Position numbers and translations under genes: made by a program. From assembly GCA_041398785.1 (NCBI GenBank), contig JAWKUA010000013.1, positions 148,011-212,010 of the forward strand: a stretch of DNA of 64,000 nucleotides, written 5' to 3'. The notes under the pieces are model-generated. The model was given only the letters and a program-made list of their open reading frames with translations. It had not been told where the DNA came from and made no database searches. The stretch comes from Planctomycetaceae bacterium (GTDB taxonomy: Bacteria; Planctomycetota; Planctomycetia; Planctomycetales; Planctomycetaceae). Shown piece by piece: positions 10,129 through 18,482 of the stretch. Within the stretch, counting starts at the first letter, position 1. Every line of letters begins with the position of its first letter.

Positions 10129-10222
10129 GGGAGGGCGAGGCTCCCGCCGAGCCGCGTGGTTGCAATCTGAGGACGCCCGACCGCAACGTGCGGCAGCGGC
10201 TCGGCGGGAGCCTCGCCCTCCC
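10129..10222. repeat. REP-like inverted repeat, family A, copy 3 (perfect 27-base arms)
   Basis: Arms 10129-10155 and 10196-10222 are perfectly complementary. A partial extra half-copy (GCAGCGGCTCGGCAGGAGCC) follows at about 10236-10256. The region 9882-10334 contains these repeats and no gene. Confidence 0.88.
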
Positions 10223-10334
10223 TAACACCGCGGGTGCAGCGGCTCGGCAGGAGCCGTTCCGATAGACGCGGCCTTTCCGATCACCGCGACTTGTCTCCGG
10301 GGCTTTGGCCGTGCATCAGACGGCGACGCGGCCG

Positions 10335-10751
10335 TCATTCGTCCGCCAGAAACTCGGTCAGCCGCGGGATTACCTGATCTTCGGGATGTCGGGTCCAGCA
10401 TTCCCAGATCACCAGCACCTGCCAGCCGTCGCGGCGCAGACTTCGGATGTTCCGTCGATCTCGCAGGACATTGCCGTTGCGTTTTTCCTGCCAGAACGCG
10501 GCGTTGGATTTCGGAGCGACTCGACCGTAGCGGCAGCGGTGGCGGTGCCAGAAACAGCCGTGAACAAAGATCACTTTGCGGTGCCGAGGCAGGACGAGAT
10601 CCGGTTTGCCGGGCAGGTCTTTTCGATGCAGCCGAAATCGATAGCCCATCCGGTGGACGAGTGACCTGACGATCATTTCCGGCCGAGTATCCCGGTCGCG
10701 AATTCGCGACATGTTGAATGATCGCTGCTGCGGGGAATGCACGTCGGCCAA
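10335..10751 (-). CDS. vsr: Very short patch repair endonuclease
   Basis: The 138-residue product matches Vsr over its whole length. MADVHSPQQRSFNMSRIRDRDTRPE is the N-terminal lid, LPGKPDLVLPRHRKVIFVHGCFWH carries the catalytic Asp and His residues, and the C-terminal part includes GWQVLVIWECW. Vsr nicks the strand carrying T at T:G mismatches that arise by deamination of 5-methylcytosine, starting short-patch repair. It is usually encoded next to a C5-cytosine methyltransferase; none is present in this window. It begins 7 bases after the larB stop on the same strand, which suggests co-transcription. Family A/B repeats lie immediately beyond its 3' end. Confidence 0.92.
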   Translation of the reverse strand: MADVHSPQQRSFNMSRIRDRDTRPEMIVRSLVHRMGYRFRLHRKDLPGKPDLVLPRHRKVIFVHGCFWHRHRCRYGRVAPKSNAAFWQEKRNGNVLRDRRNIRSLRRDGWQVLVIWECWTRHPEDQVIPRLTEFLADE

Positions 10752-10758
10752 GTCACGG

Positions 10759-11601
10759 TCACCTTGTATCCGACGCCGCCGCGCTGCGCGGAAAGCCGTT
10801 TGCCTTGCCCATCACCTGGGTCGCTGTCGACTGCCCTTTCGCGATCATTCCCGCGACGTAGCCGCCGCGAAAACCGGCGTCGATATTGACGGTCACGACA
10901 TTCGAAGCACAGCACGTCAGCATGGACAGCATCGCGGTGATTCCGTTCAGAGAAGCTCCGTAGCCCACCGATGTCGGCACACCAATCACCGGACAGTTCA
11001 CAAACCCGCCGACCACGGACGGCAGGGCGGCTTCCATCCCGGCGACGACGACGACTGCGGCCAGATCTCTCAGGCGATCCACCTGTTGCAGAAGCCGCTG
11101 CGGCCCGGCGACTCCCACGTCCTGAATCAGTTCGCACGCAACGTTCATCCAGCGCAGTGTCTCCACGGCTTCTTCAGCGACGGGCAAATCAGTACTTCCC
11201 GCCGTGATCACGACGACCGGGGGACTCGCGGCGGCGGGAGACTTCGCGAATTGTTCCGAGTCGGACAACCGGATCGTGCGGGCGATTTCGTTGTAGCGGG
11301 AATCCGGGAACGCGGCCTGGATTTTCGCGGCGACGTCGGGATTCACGCGAGTCACAAAGCCCGCCTGTCCGGCGGCCGCCTGGCGTTTCAGGATCTCGAT
11401 GATCAGCGTCGCGGACTTGCCTTCACCGTAGATGACTTCCGGGAACCCGCAACGCGCCTGTCTCCCCAGATCCAGCACGGCTCCGTCGACGGTCGCGGTT
11501 TGCCACATTCGGGCGATCGCGGCGGCCGCGGCTTCGCGCGAGTCCGAATCCGTGATGTACGCGGCAAGCGTGCTGCGGAGCTGATCGTGGTCAGGAAGCA
11601 T
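10759..11601 (-). CDS. larB: LarB-type pyridinium-3,5-biscarboxylate mononucleotide synthase (NCAIR mutase/PurE-related)
   Basis: The 280-residue protein has an N-terminal helical domain (DLGRQARCGFPEVIYGEGKS) and a PurE-like C-terminal half with ITAGSTDLPVAEEAVETL, DVGVAGPQRLL, VVVVAGMEAALPSVVGGFVNCPVIGVPTSVGYG and NIDAGFRGGYVAGM. LarB carboxylates and hydrolyses nicotinic acid adenine dinucleotide to P2CMN, the first step of nickel-pincer cofactor synthesis. The partners LarC and LarE are not in the window, so they may be elsewhere or the protein may serve another role. Start ATG 11601; cytoplasmic. Confidence 0.88.
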   Translation of the reverse strand: MLPDHDQLRSTLAAYITDSDSREAAAAAIARMWQTATVDGAVLDLGRQARCGFPEVIYGEGKSATLIIEILKRQAAAGQAGFVTRVNPDVAAKIQAAFPDSRYNEIARTIRLSDSEQFAKSPAAASPPVVVITAGSTDLPVAEEAVETLRWMNVACELIQDVGVAGPQRLLQQVDRLRDLAAVVVVAGMEAALPSVVGGFVNCPVIGVPTSVGYGASLNGITAMLSMLTCCASNVVTVNIDAGFRGGYVAGMIAKGQSTATQVMGKANGFPRSAAASDTR

Positions 11602-12087
11602 GCGGGGAAGATACCAGTGAAGTCAGCGATGAAGCAACTTTACGCTTTCGGGCCGAGGAACGGGCACCGTCCAGCCGCCAGCGTGGCGCGTCGCGCCGCA
11701 ACAGCTCCGGGATGCGACCGGGCCGCGCGAACAACTCACCCCGGCGTTGTTCGTTCAACGTCATCCAAAGGCGCGAACGTCGGCTTTCGACAAGGAATCC
11801 TGCGAATAGTCGGCCGGAACCGGCGCGTAGTTTTCCATGACCGGGAACTGTACCGATCGCGTTGCTCAATGCCCGCGGGTAGTGCCGGACAGAATCACGG
11901 ATGATTGTTCCGGTGGAGATCCGGAAATCCCTGTCTGATCGGCGCAAGTCTTTTTCAAACAACGTGATCCGGCCGAATCCCGGTTTTCTCAGGACGTTGC
12001 GGGCCGTATGATCGTGAGGTACGCTATCGTACGTTCGTCTGGTGAAAGCCATCGTGGCCAGTTGATGACCCTGCGGGAGTCCGTTCT
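11602..12087. other. Intergenic region, no gene recognised
   Basis: About 490 bases between divergent larB and the VWA gene. No frame has convincing protein composition and no dispersed repeat family was recognised. It must contain both promoters. GGGAG lies about 8 bases before the GTG start of the VWA gene. Confidence 0.5.
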
Positions 12088-14061
12088 GTGAGTTCCATTC
12101 CGGCCAGTTCCACGCAGCATGCGACGTCGGCGTCCGACGCTGACTACGGTCACGCTGCCTGGGATCTGCTGTACGACATGCCGGCATGGGGGATTTCGCT
12201 GGTTGTGCATGTTGCACTGCTGGTCGTGATGATGAGCTTCGGTATCGTCATCGTCGTCGAACGGGAGCTGGACCTGACGACAACCATCGAGCCGGAAGAA
12301 ATCGAGCAGCAGGAATTTGTGATCGCCACCGAAGTCACGGAAGAAATCGGCAGCAAGAGCGATTTGAACATTCTCGGGCCGTCCATGGCAGCGGCTCAGC
12401 AGACCGGATTCGACAACCACCGCGAAAAGATCGAACAACTGGATGAGCAGATCGTGAACCCGCGTCTGCAGGTGTTCGAAACGCTGGCGACTCCCAACGA
12501 AGCCGAACTTGTCGAACCGGTCGACCTGACCGGCACCACCGAACACGCCGGCGGAACTCAGGGCGCCATCGACCGCATCGTTCAGGAAATCGCGGCGTCG
12601 CTGCGGGAACGCAAGACGCTGGTGGTGTGGCTGTTCGACGAATCCATTTCGCTAGAACAGCGCCGCGATGCCGTCACACAGCGTTTCGAAGGCATCTACA
12701 ACCAGTTGAACAGTCTGGACGTTGACGCGGCCGGAGCACTGCGAACCGGCATCATCGGCTACGGCTCCGACATTCACATTCTGCAAAAGGAACCCACAGC
12801 CGACGTTGACCAGCTTGTCAGCGTTGTGCGCAGCATCAAGAGCGATGTGACCGGCAGGGAAATGGTGTTCAACGCCGTCGACCGGGCTGTCCGAACATTC
12901 CTGCCCGACAAGAAGAAGATGCGGGCCAACATGATGCTGATCATCGTCACCGACGAACGCGGCGACGATATGCAGGGACTGGAAGAAGTTGTTCGTCGAT
13001 GCAGCCGGGAAGGCGTGAAGGCGTACTGCATCGGAAACTCCGCAGTGTTTGGACGCAAAAAGGGGAATGTCTACGTCAAGTGGACAGCGGACGACGGTGA
13101 ACAATTCGACGGATTGCTGCCTGCCGATCAGGGTCCGGAAACCCTTTTATCGGAAGGTCTGCCGATTCCATTCTGGACGTCGCGAGCCGGAGACTTGCTT
13201 TCAATGTCCTCCGGTTATGGTCCGTATGCGTTGTCGCGGCTGTGTTCAGAAACCGGGGGCATCTATTTCATCGCCGATGACACTCCCGGCCGCAAGTTTG
13301 ATGAAGGTATCATGCGCCGATATTCCCCGGACTATCGGCCTCAAAGAGAGTACGAGCGACAACTTGCAAGCAACCGTGCCAAAGCGGCACTGGTCCAGGC
13401 CGCAGCCGTCTTCGAACGTGACGAGTTGGACTTGAACGGTGACGATGTCGTCGACGAACGCGACATTCCCGTTCCCGGACGCAGTTTTCAGGCCAACAAC
13501 GATACCGTTCTCCGGCAGCAGATCACGGAAGCACAGAAACCGCTGGCGACATTTGATTATCACCTTCAGGAACTACAGAACCTGCTGGAAGCCGGCGAAA
13601 ATCATCGCGAGAAGCTCGACACGGATCGCTGGCGAGCCAGCTACGATCTGGCTCTGGGCCGTGTGCTGGCGATGCGAGTTCGCGCCTATGGCTACAACGC
13701 CATGCTGGCGGAAATGAAGTCCAGCCCGCGGCCGTTTCAGACTGCCGGAAGTAATCAGTGGAGACTGGAACCTTCGGATGACGTTGATGCGGGTGCCGCC
13801 GTTCGCCGAGTCCACAAGAAGGCGCTGGATTATCTGAACCGCGTGATTGACGAACACCCCGGTACGCCGTGGGCCTTTCTGGCTCAGGTCGAACTCAGCG
13901 AACCGCTTGGCTGGAAATGGGTGGAAGCCACGATGCAGATCGCGGAAAACAACATGGCTGACAACAGCAATCAGCCCGTGTTCGCACCCGAAGAGGAACA
14001 GCGGCGCCAGCAGGAACGCCAGCGGCAACTGAAGAAGCAGGCTACGCGTCCTCAGATCTGA
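12088..14061 (+). CDS. Membrane-anchored von Willebrand factor A domain protein
   Basis: This 657-residue protein has one membrane segment at about residues 31-56 (GISLVVHVALLVVMMSFGIVIVV). An acidic stretch follows, and then a VWA-like domain from about residue 165 (KTLVVWLFDESISLEQRRDAV ... MLIIVTDERGDDM ... VKAYCIGNSAVFG). The MIDAS position reads D-E-S-I-S, close to the canonical DxSxS. The C-terminus is Arg/Gln/Lys-rich. VWA domains bind partner proteins through a metal ion; the partner is unknown. Start GTG 12088 has GGGAG upstream. It precedes ftsK by 434 bases on the same strand, so co-transcription is uncertain. Confidence 0.82.
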   Translation: MSSIPASSTQHATSASDADYGHAAWDLLYDMPAWGISLVVHVALLVVMMSFGIVIVVERELDLTTTIEPEEIEQQEFVIATEVTEEIGSKSDLNILGPSMAAAQQTGFDNHREKIEQLDEQIVNPRLQVFETLATPNEAELVEPVDLTGTTEHAGGTQGAIDRIVQEIAASLRERKTLVVWLFDESISLEQRRDAVTQRFEGIYNQLNSLDVDAAGALRTGIIGYGSDIHILQKEPTADVDQLVSVVRSIKSDVTGREMVFNAVDRAVRTFLPDKKKMRANMMLIIVTDERGDDMQGLEEVVRRCSREGVKAYCIGNSAVFGRKKGNVYVKWTADDGEQFDGLLPADQGPETLLSEGLPIPFWTSRAGDLLSMSSGYGPYALSRLCSETGGIYFIADDTPGRKFDEGIMRRYSPDYRPQREYERQLASNRAKAALVQAAAVFERDELDLNGDDVVDERDIPVPGRSFQANNDTVLRQQITEAQKPLATFDYHLQELQNLLEAGENHREKLDTDRWRASYDLALGRVLAMRVRAYGYNAMLAEMKSSPRPFQTAGSNQWRLEPSDDVDAGAAVRRVHKKALDYLNRVIDEHPGTPWAFLAQVELSEPLGWKWVEATMQIAENNMADNSNQPVFAPEEEQRRQQERQRQLKKQATRPQI

Positions 14062-14495
14062 TCGATCGTCAAGTGGCGTTTGCGTCCTGGTTTCCCATCG
14101 GACGACAGTTTTCCGCCCGCCCGCCGGTCGCCCGATTCCACCGGCAGAAGCCGAACAGTCGGTCATTTTCGCGCACTGGAACGGCTGACACATCCGCGCG
14201 TGGCGTTGCTTTTTTGCATCATCGGGCAACGAATCGACCCGGCGGACTCATGTTCGAGTGGTAGCCTTGATTCGCCGGAACACAGGCAGCGCAGCCGGGA
14301 AGTTGTCGTCCTGACCATTTTTGTCGTGACACTGCCCTGCCGGCCAGCTGCCGTTTTCCGGCCGTCAAAGCCGCGACCGTCGAACACGCCTCGACGCGTC
14401 ATTCTTCAATCGCCGCTGCCTGAAGCCGGTGCGCTGTCTCTGCGCGCGGTGCGGACAGCGAATTCTGCCAAAGACCGATCACAGAACGCTCAGAC
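14062..14495. other. Intergenic region, no gene recognised
   Basis: About 430 bases upstream of ftsK. Open frames here have the R/S/P-rich composition of random GC-rich sequence. No repeat family was recognised. Confidence 0.5.
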
Positions 14496-16808
14496 ATGTT
14501 CGACTTCGAACGATTCAGAAACGACGTTTTGGCGCTGGGGCTGCTGGCCCTGGTCGTCTTCGTCGGTCTGAGTTTCCTGAGCTACGATCCGGCTGACCCG
14601 CCTTCGGATCTGGTGTTTCCGGTTCGCCGCATGCCGACCAACATCTGCGGCAGCACGGGAGCGGCGGTGGCGTTCTATGCTCGCCAGGTCATGGGTTTCG
14701 GAATTTGGGTCGCCATGGCCGCAGTCGCAGCCTGGGATCTGCAGCTGCTGTCGCGTGAAAAATCCCGCGGCCACTGGCTGCATCTGGCGGGGACAGGTTT
14801 GCTGGTTGTATCGGCCTGCACGGCGATCCACCTGGCAATGCCCGGTCTGGCGTCCGGTTCGGCCTACGGCAGCGGCGGCGTTGTCGGAGCGTGGACGGGC
14901 GTCGGCCTGAAGGAAGCGTTCTCACCGGTCGGCGTGGTGATCCTGGTGTGCTGCGGACTGCTGTCCGGCTGGATGCTGTCACCGCTGTGGAACCTGACGT
15001 CGCCAGGCCTGGCAATCGCCTCACTGCCACTGTCGGCGACCACGAAAGCCCTTTCGTTTGTCGGCCGAATCCGCAAACCCCGATCGGCTGCGTCGCCGGA
15101 CGAAGCCACTAACGACGACGGCGACGTGCCCGACACAATCTCCATCAATACACTTATCGAAGCCGAATCGTCAGCGCAGGATTCCGACGACCCTGATGAC
15201 GACAATGACGATGCGGATGAAGACTCCGGCAGTTCGCTGAAGATCAATCCTCCCGTCGCGCTGACCGTTCATCGGGGCGACGATCACGGGGAATTCGACC
15301 GTTCGCAGCGCGAATATCAGCTTCCGGATCTGGACCTGCTGGAGGAACCCGAAGAATTTCCGTACGAACTTCTGGCAAAGAAGGCTCGCCTGGCAGCCGC
15401 CACGCTGGAAAAGACGTTCGAACAATTCGGCCTGAACATCAAAGTTTCGGAAGTCGATACCGGGCCGGTGGTGACTCAGTTCGAGCTGGATCTGGAGCCG
15501 GGCCTGCGTCTGAACAAGGTCACGGCGCTGGAAGACGACCTGGCGATTGCTCTGCGAGTCCCCTCCGTGCGCGTCGTCGCGCCGATCCCCGGCAAGAACA
15601 CCGTGGGAGTCGAAGTTCCCAACGAAAAGCAGGTCACCGTTCGTCTGAAGGAATTGCTGCAAAGCTGCGGCAGCCAGGCCGATGACATGCGAATTCCGCT
15701 GTTCTTCGGCAAGGACGTCAGCGGACATTCGCTGATTGTCGACATGGCAAAGATGCCGCACCTGCTGATCGCCGGACGAACGGGAACCGGTAAAAGCGTG
15801 TGCCTGAACACGCTGATTCTGTCCATGCTGATGACTCGCACACCCGACGAAGTCAAGATGCTGATGATCGACCCGAAGATGGTCGAACTCAGCCCGTACA
15901 AGAACCTGCCGCACCTGATGCATCCGGTGATTACCGACATGAAAAAGGCGGAGGCTGTGCTGGCATGGGCTGTCGACAAGATGGAAGAACGCTACGACCT
16001 GCTGGCTCAGGTGGGTGTCCGTCATCTTGAAAGCTACAACAAGCTGGGCCGACGGGAAGTGCTCAGCCGGCTGGGCGTCAGCGAGCTTCACGAAGAAGCG
16101 AAAAGCATCCCGGACAAGATGCCATACATCGTGATCATCGCCGACGAAATGGCCGATCTGATGATGACCTCCGGCAAGGACGTCGAAGCTCACATCATTC
16201 GTCTGGCACAGAAGTCGCGTGCCGTCGGAATTCACCTGGTCCTGGCGACTCAGAAACCCACTGTCGATGTCATTACCGGCCTGATCAAGTCGAACCTTCC
16301 CGCCCGAGTTTCGTTCCAGGTCGCCAGCAAGATGGACAGTCGTGTTGTCCTGGACGAAGGCGGCGCCGAACGACTGCTGGGCTGCGGTGACATGCTGTAC
16401 CTGGCTCCCGGCACCAGCAATCTGACTCGCGCGCAGGGAACGTATGTCAGCGACGAAGAAACCAATGCTGTCATTGACTTCTTCTCCGACATGGAACCGG
16501 AATACAGTGAAGAACTGCAGAAAGTCGTCGCCAGCGGCAGCGGCACAGCGGCTTCGTCGGGTGAAACCGGTCCGCGGCAGTATGACGACCTGTATGACGA
16601 CGCGATCGACGTCGTTGTTCGCGAAGGACGTGGCAGTTGTTCGCTGCTGCAGCGCTGCCTGGGAATCGGCTACGGCCGCGCGTCGCGAATGATCGACTGG
16701 ATGGCGGAGGACGGAATCGTCGGAGAATACAACGGCGCTCAGGCTCGCGAAGTGCTGTATTCAGTCGACCAGTGGGAAGAAGCCAAAGCCCGGCGATCTG
16801 ACGCGTAA
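14496..16808 (+). CDS. ftsK: DNA translocase FtsK/SpoIIIE
   Basis: The 770-residue protein has the full FtsK layout. An N-terminal domain carries four membrane segments (near residues 8-27, 65-85, 95-115 and 145-165), and a short acidic Asp-rich linker covers about residues 225-250. The alpha/beta motor has Walker A (AGRTGTGKSVCLN, near 425-437) and Walker B (YIVIIADEMADLMM, near 540-553). The C-terminal winged-helix gamma domain (SCSLLQRCLGIGYGRASRMIDWMAEDGIVG) recognises KOPS. It pumps DNA at the division septum to clear chromosome ends and activate dimer resolution. Start ATG 14496. It is followed after about 290 bases by an unrelated cluster. Confidence 0.96.
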   Translation: MFDFERFRNDVLALGLLALVVFVGLSFLSYDPADPPSDLVFPVRRMPTNICGSTGAAVAFYARQVMGFGIWVAMAAVAAWDLQLLSREKSRGHWLHLAGTGLLVVSACTAIHLAMPGLASGSAYGSGGVVGAWTGVGLKEAFSPVGVVILVCCGLLSGWMLSPLWNLTSPGLAIASLPLSATTKALSFVGRIRKPRSAASPDEATNDDGDVPDTISINTLIEAESSAQDSDDPDDDNDDADEDSGSSLKINPPVALTVHRGDDHGEFDRSQREYQLPDLDLLEEPEEFPYELLAKKARLAAATLEKTFEQFGLNIKVSEVDTGPVVTQFELDLEPGLRLNKVTALEDDLAIALRVPSVRVVAPIPGKNTVGVEVPNEKQVTVRLKELLQSCGSQADDMRIPLFFGKDVSGHSLIVDMAKMPHLLIAGRTGTGKSVCLNTLILSMLMTRTPDEVKMLMIDPKMVELSPYKNLPHLMHPVITDMKKAEAVLAWAVDKMEERYDLLAQVGVRHLESYNKLGRREVLSRLGVSELHEEAKSIPDKMPYIVIIADEMADLMMTSGKDVEAHIIRLAQKSRAVGIHLVLATQKPTVDVITGLIKSNLPARVSFQVASKMDSRVVLDEGGAERLLGCGDMLYLAPGTSNLTRAQGTYVSDEETNAVIDFFSDMEPEYSEELQKVVASGSGTAASSGETGPRQYDDLYDDAIDVVVREGRGSCSLLQRCLGIGYGRASRMIDWMAEDGIVGEYNGAQAREVLYSVDQWEEAKARRSDA

Positions 16809-16844
16809 CCTGGGCGGTCCCGCGTTGTCCAGCTCTCGCTTCGC

Positions 16845-16935
16845 ACCGTCAGTTGCGGGGCACCGCTTCCAGCGCAGCGGCAGGGAGAGGTCGCACGAGC
16901 GGAGCGATGTGCTGGAGAGGGCCGATTGCGCAACC
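16845..16935 (+). repeat. Dispersed repeat, family D, copy 1
   Basis: The stretch with CTTCCAGCGCAGCG, GAGGTCGCAC, AGCGATGTG and GGAGAGGGCC matches a diverged copy at about 52725-52783 in the same order. It lies in the gap between ftsK and the TPR gene. Confidence 0.6.
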
Positions 16936-17102
16936 AGCGTTCCTGCATCGCAGCGCGATCAACGCGTGAATTGCCCGGACTTCCTGGAAACTGCGTCGTG
17001 GCGATTCCGGACGGTGTGACGTAGACTGGCCATTCGTCGGGCGGACCACGGGAGCTGACTCCCGTTTCCGCCATCTGCCTGAAAAGAGTTCCCGGTCGAT
17101 TC

Positions 17103-18482
17103 ATGTCCAACGCGTCCACAACATCCGCCGCCCGCGGTCGGCGAGCTGTGTCGAATCCGGCGGGCAACGCTGTGCGGCTGCTGCTTGTGCTGGCCACCGT
17201 CGGAGCCGGGACGATTGCGGTGATCGGCGGCGTGTCGTGGTGGCAGGATCGACCGCTGCGCAGCATTCGCGCGGCGATCGACGATCAGGACTTCACGGTC
17301 GCGTCAAATCTTGCCGACAGTTTTCTGGCCCGGTATCCGTATGACACCCGGGCACTGTTGCTGAAGGGTCGCTGCCTGTCCGAACTCGGTCAGCACGCCA
17401 GCGCCGATCATTTGTTTCAGCGAATCGCCCGGCAGTCCAACGGCTTTCCCGATGACAGCGACGCGTTGCGAGCCTGGTCGGTCAGTCTGCTGAATCTGGA
17501 ACAGTGGACTCGGGCAATTGCCATCATGGAAACACTGACCGAATCCTTTCCCGATGACGCCGAGCTGCTTTACCCCCTGACGGTCGCGCGGATCCGGCTG
17601 TCTCAGTATGAACCAGCGCTGGAAAGTGCGGAGCGGCTGGCGAAAATTCCGGGGCATGAACAGGAAGCCGCAGTCATCATCGGCACCATTCATCACGATC
17701 GCGGTAACGGTCGATCGGCACTGGACGCCTGGAACACAGTGCTGGCTTCAAACCCCGACGCCGCGAATCTGCAGATTTCTCCCGAAGAATTCTTTGCGAT
17801 GGTTGGTGAAGAACTGCTCGACAGCGGATTTCCCGACAGAGCGGTTGAGTATCTGGAACGCAGTTCGGCAAGACTTCCGACGGGCCGGACATTCGCGCTG
17901 CTCGGTTCCGCGCGATCACAGATCGGTCAGCAACAGGCCGCCGTCAGCGCGTGGACGGAATCCATTCGACACGAACCCGCAAATCCCACGGCTCGCGAAG
18001 AACTTGCCAACTTCGCGCTGCAGAACGGGAACGCTCAGGAAGCCGTCGATATGATGAAGCCGCTGATGAATTCATCGGACCTTAGCAGCAGTTCTGCGTA
18101 CGTGCTGCAGAGAGCGTTCACTCAACTGAACGACGCCGACCAGGCACAGCGATGGCGGCTAATGACCGATCAGTTGCGGGAACAGGAAAAGCAGAGGGGC
18201 CGAGTCAGCGAACTGCTGCGGACGTCCCGCGATCCGTTCCTGTCGACGTATCTTCGAGCCTACCAGTTGGCTCAGCAGGAAAAATGGAATGACGCCGATC
18301 GCATTCTTCAGGATCTGCTGATACAGCATCCGGAGGACGCTCGCGTGCAGGCGCTGGCCGCAGCCGTCCGAAAACGCGGCGACTTGCCGGAGTTGGCCGA
18401 TCAGAGCACCCGACCGGACTCGGCGCCGGGGCAGACTTCACCGCCACACGATTCCCCGCCGAAGCCGACGAGTTCCCAGTGA
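17103..18482 (+). CDS. Membrane-anchored TPR protein
   Basis: The 459-residue protein has an N-terminal membrane segment (about residues 22-45, LLLVLATVGAGTIAVIGGVSWW). Repeated 34-residue TPR helices follow, for example RALLLKGRCLSELGQHASADHLFQRI, AELLYPLTVARIRLSQYEPALESAERLA and PTAREELANFALQNGNAQEAVDMM. The tail is Pro/Ser-rich. TPRs are scaffold repeats, so the protein probably holds a periplasmic complex. Its stop overlaps the ATG of the following CRTAC1 gene (TGATG at 18480-18484), which indicates translational coupling and joint function. Confidence 0.88.
   Translation: MSNASTTSAARGRRAVSNPAGNAVRLLLVLATVGAGTIAVIGGVSWWQDRPLRSIRAAIDDQDFTVASNLADSFLARYPYDTRALLLKGRCLSELGQHASADHLFQRIARQSNGFPDDSDALRAWSVSLLNLEQWTRAIAIMETLTESFPDDAELLYPLTVARIRLSQYEPALESAERLAKIPGHEQEAAVIIGTIHHDRGNGRSALDAWNTVLASNPDAANLQISPEEFFAMVGEELLDSGFPDRAVEYLERSSARLPTGRTFALLGSARSQIGQQQAAVSAWTESIRHEPANPTAREELANFALQNGNAQEAVDMMKPLMNSSDLSSSSAYVLQRAFTQLNDADQAQRWRLMTDQLREQEKQRGRVSELLRTSRDPFLSTYLRAYQLAQQEKWNDADRILQDLLIQHPEDARVQALAAAVRKRGDLPELADQSTRPDSAPGQTSPPHDSPPKPTSSQ

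Noticed and set aside
15171..16235. 354-codon minus-strand open frame
   Set aside because: Antisense to the motor domain of ftsK; no motif of its own.
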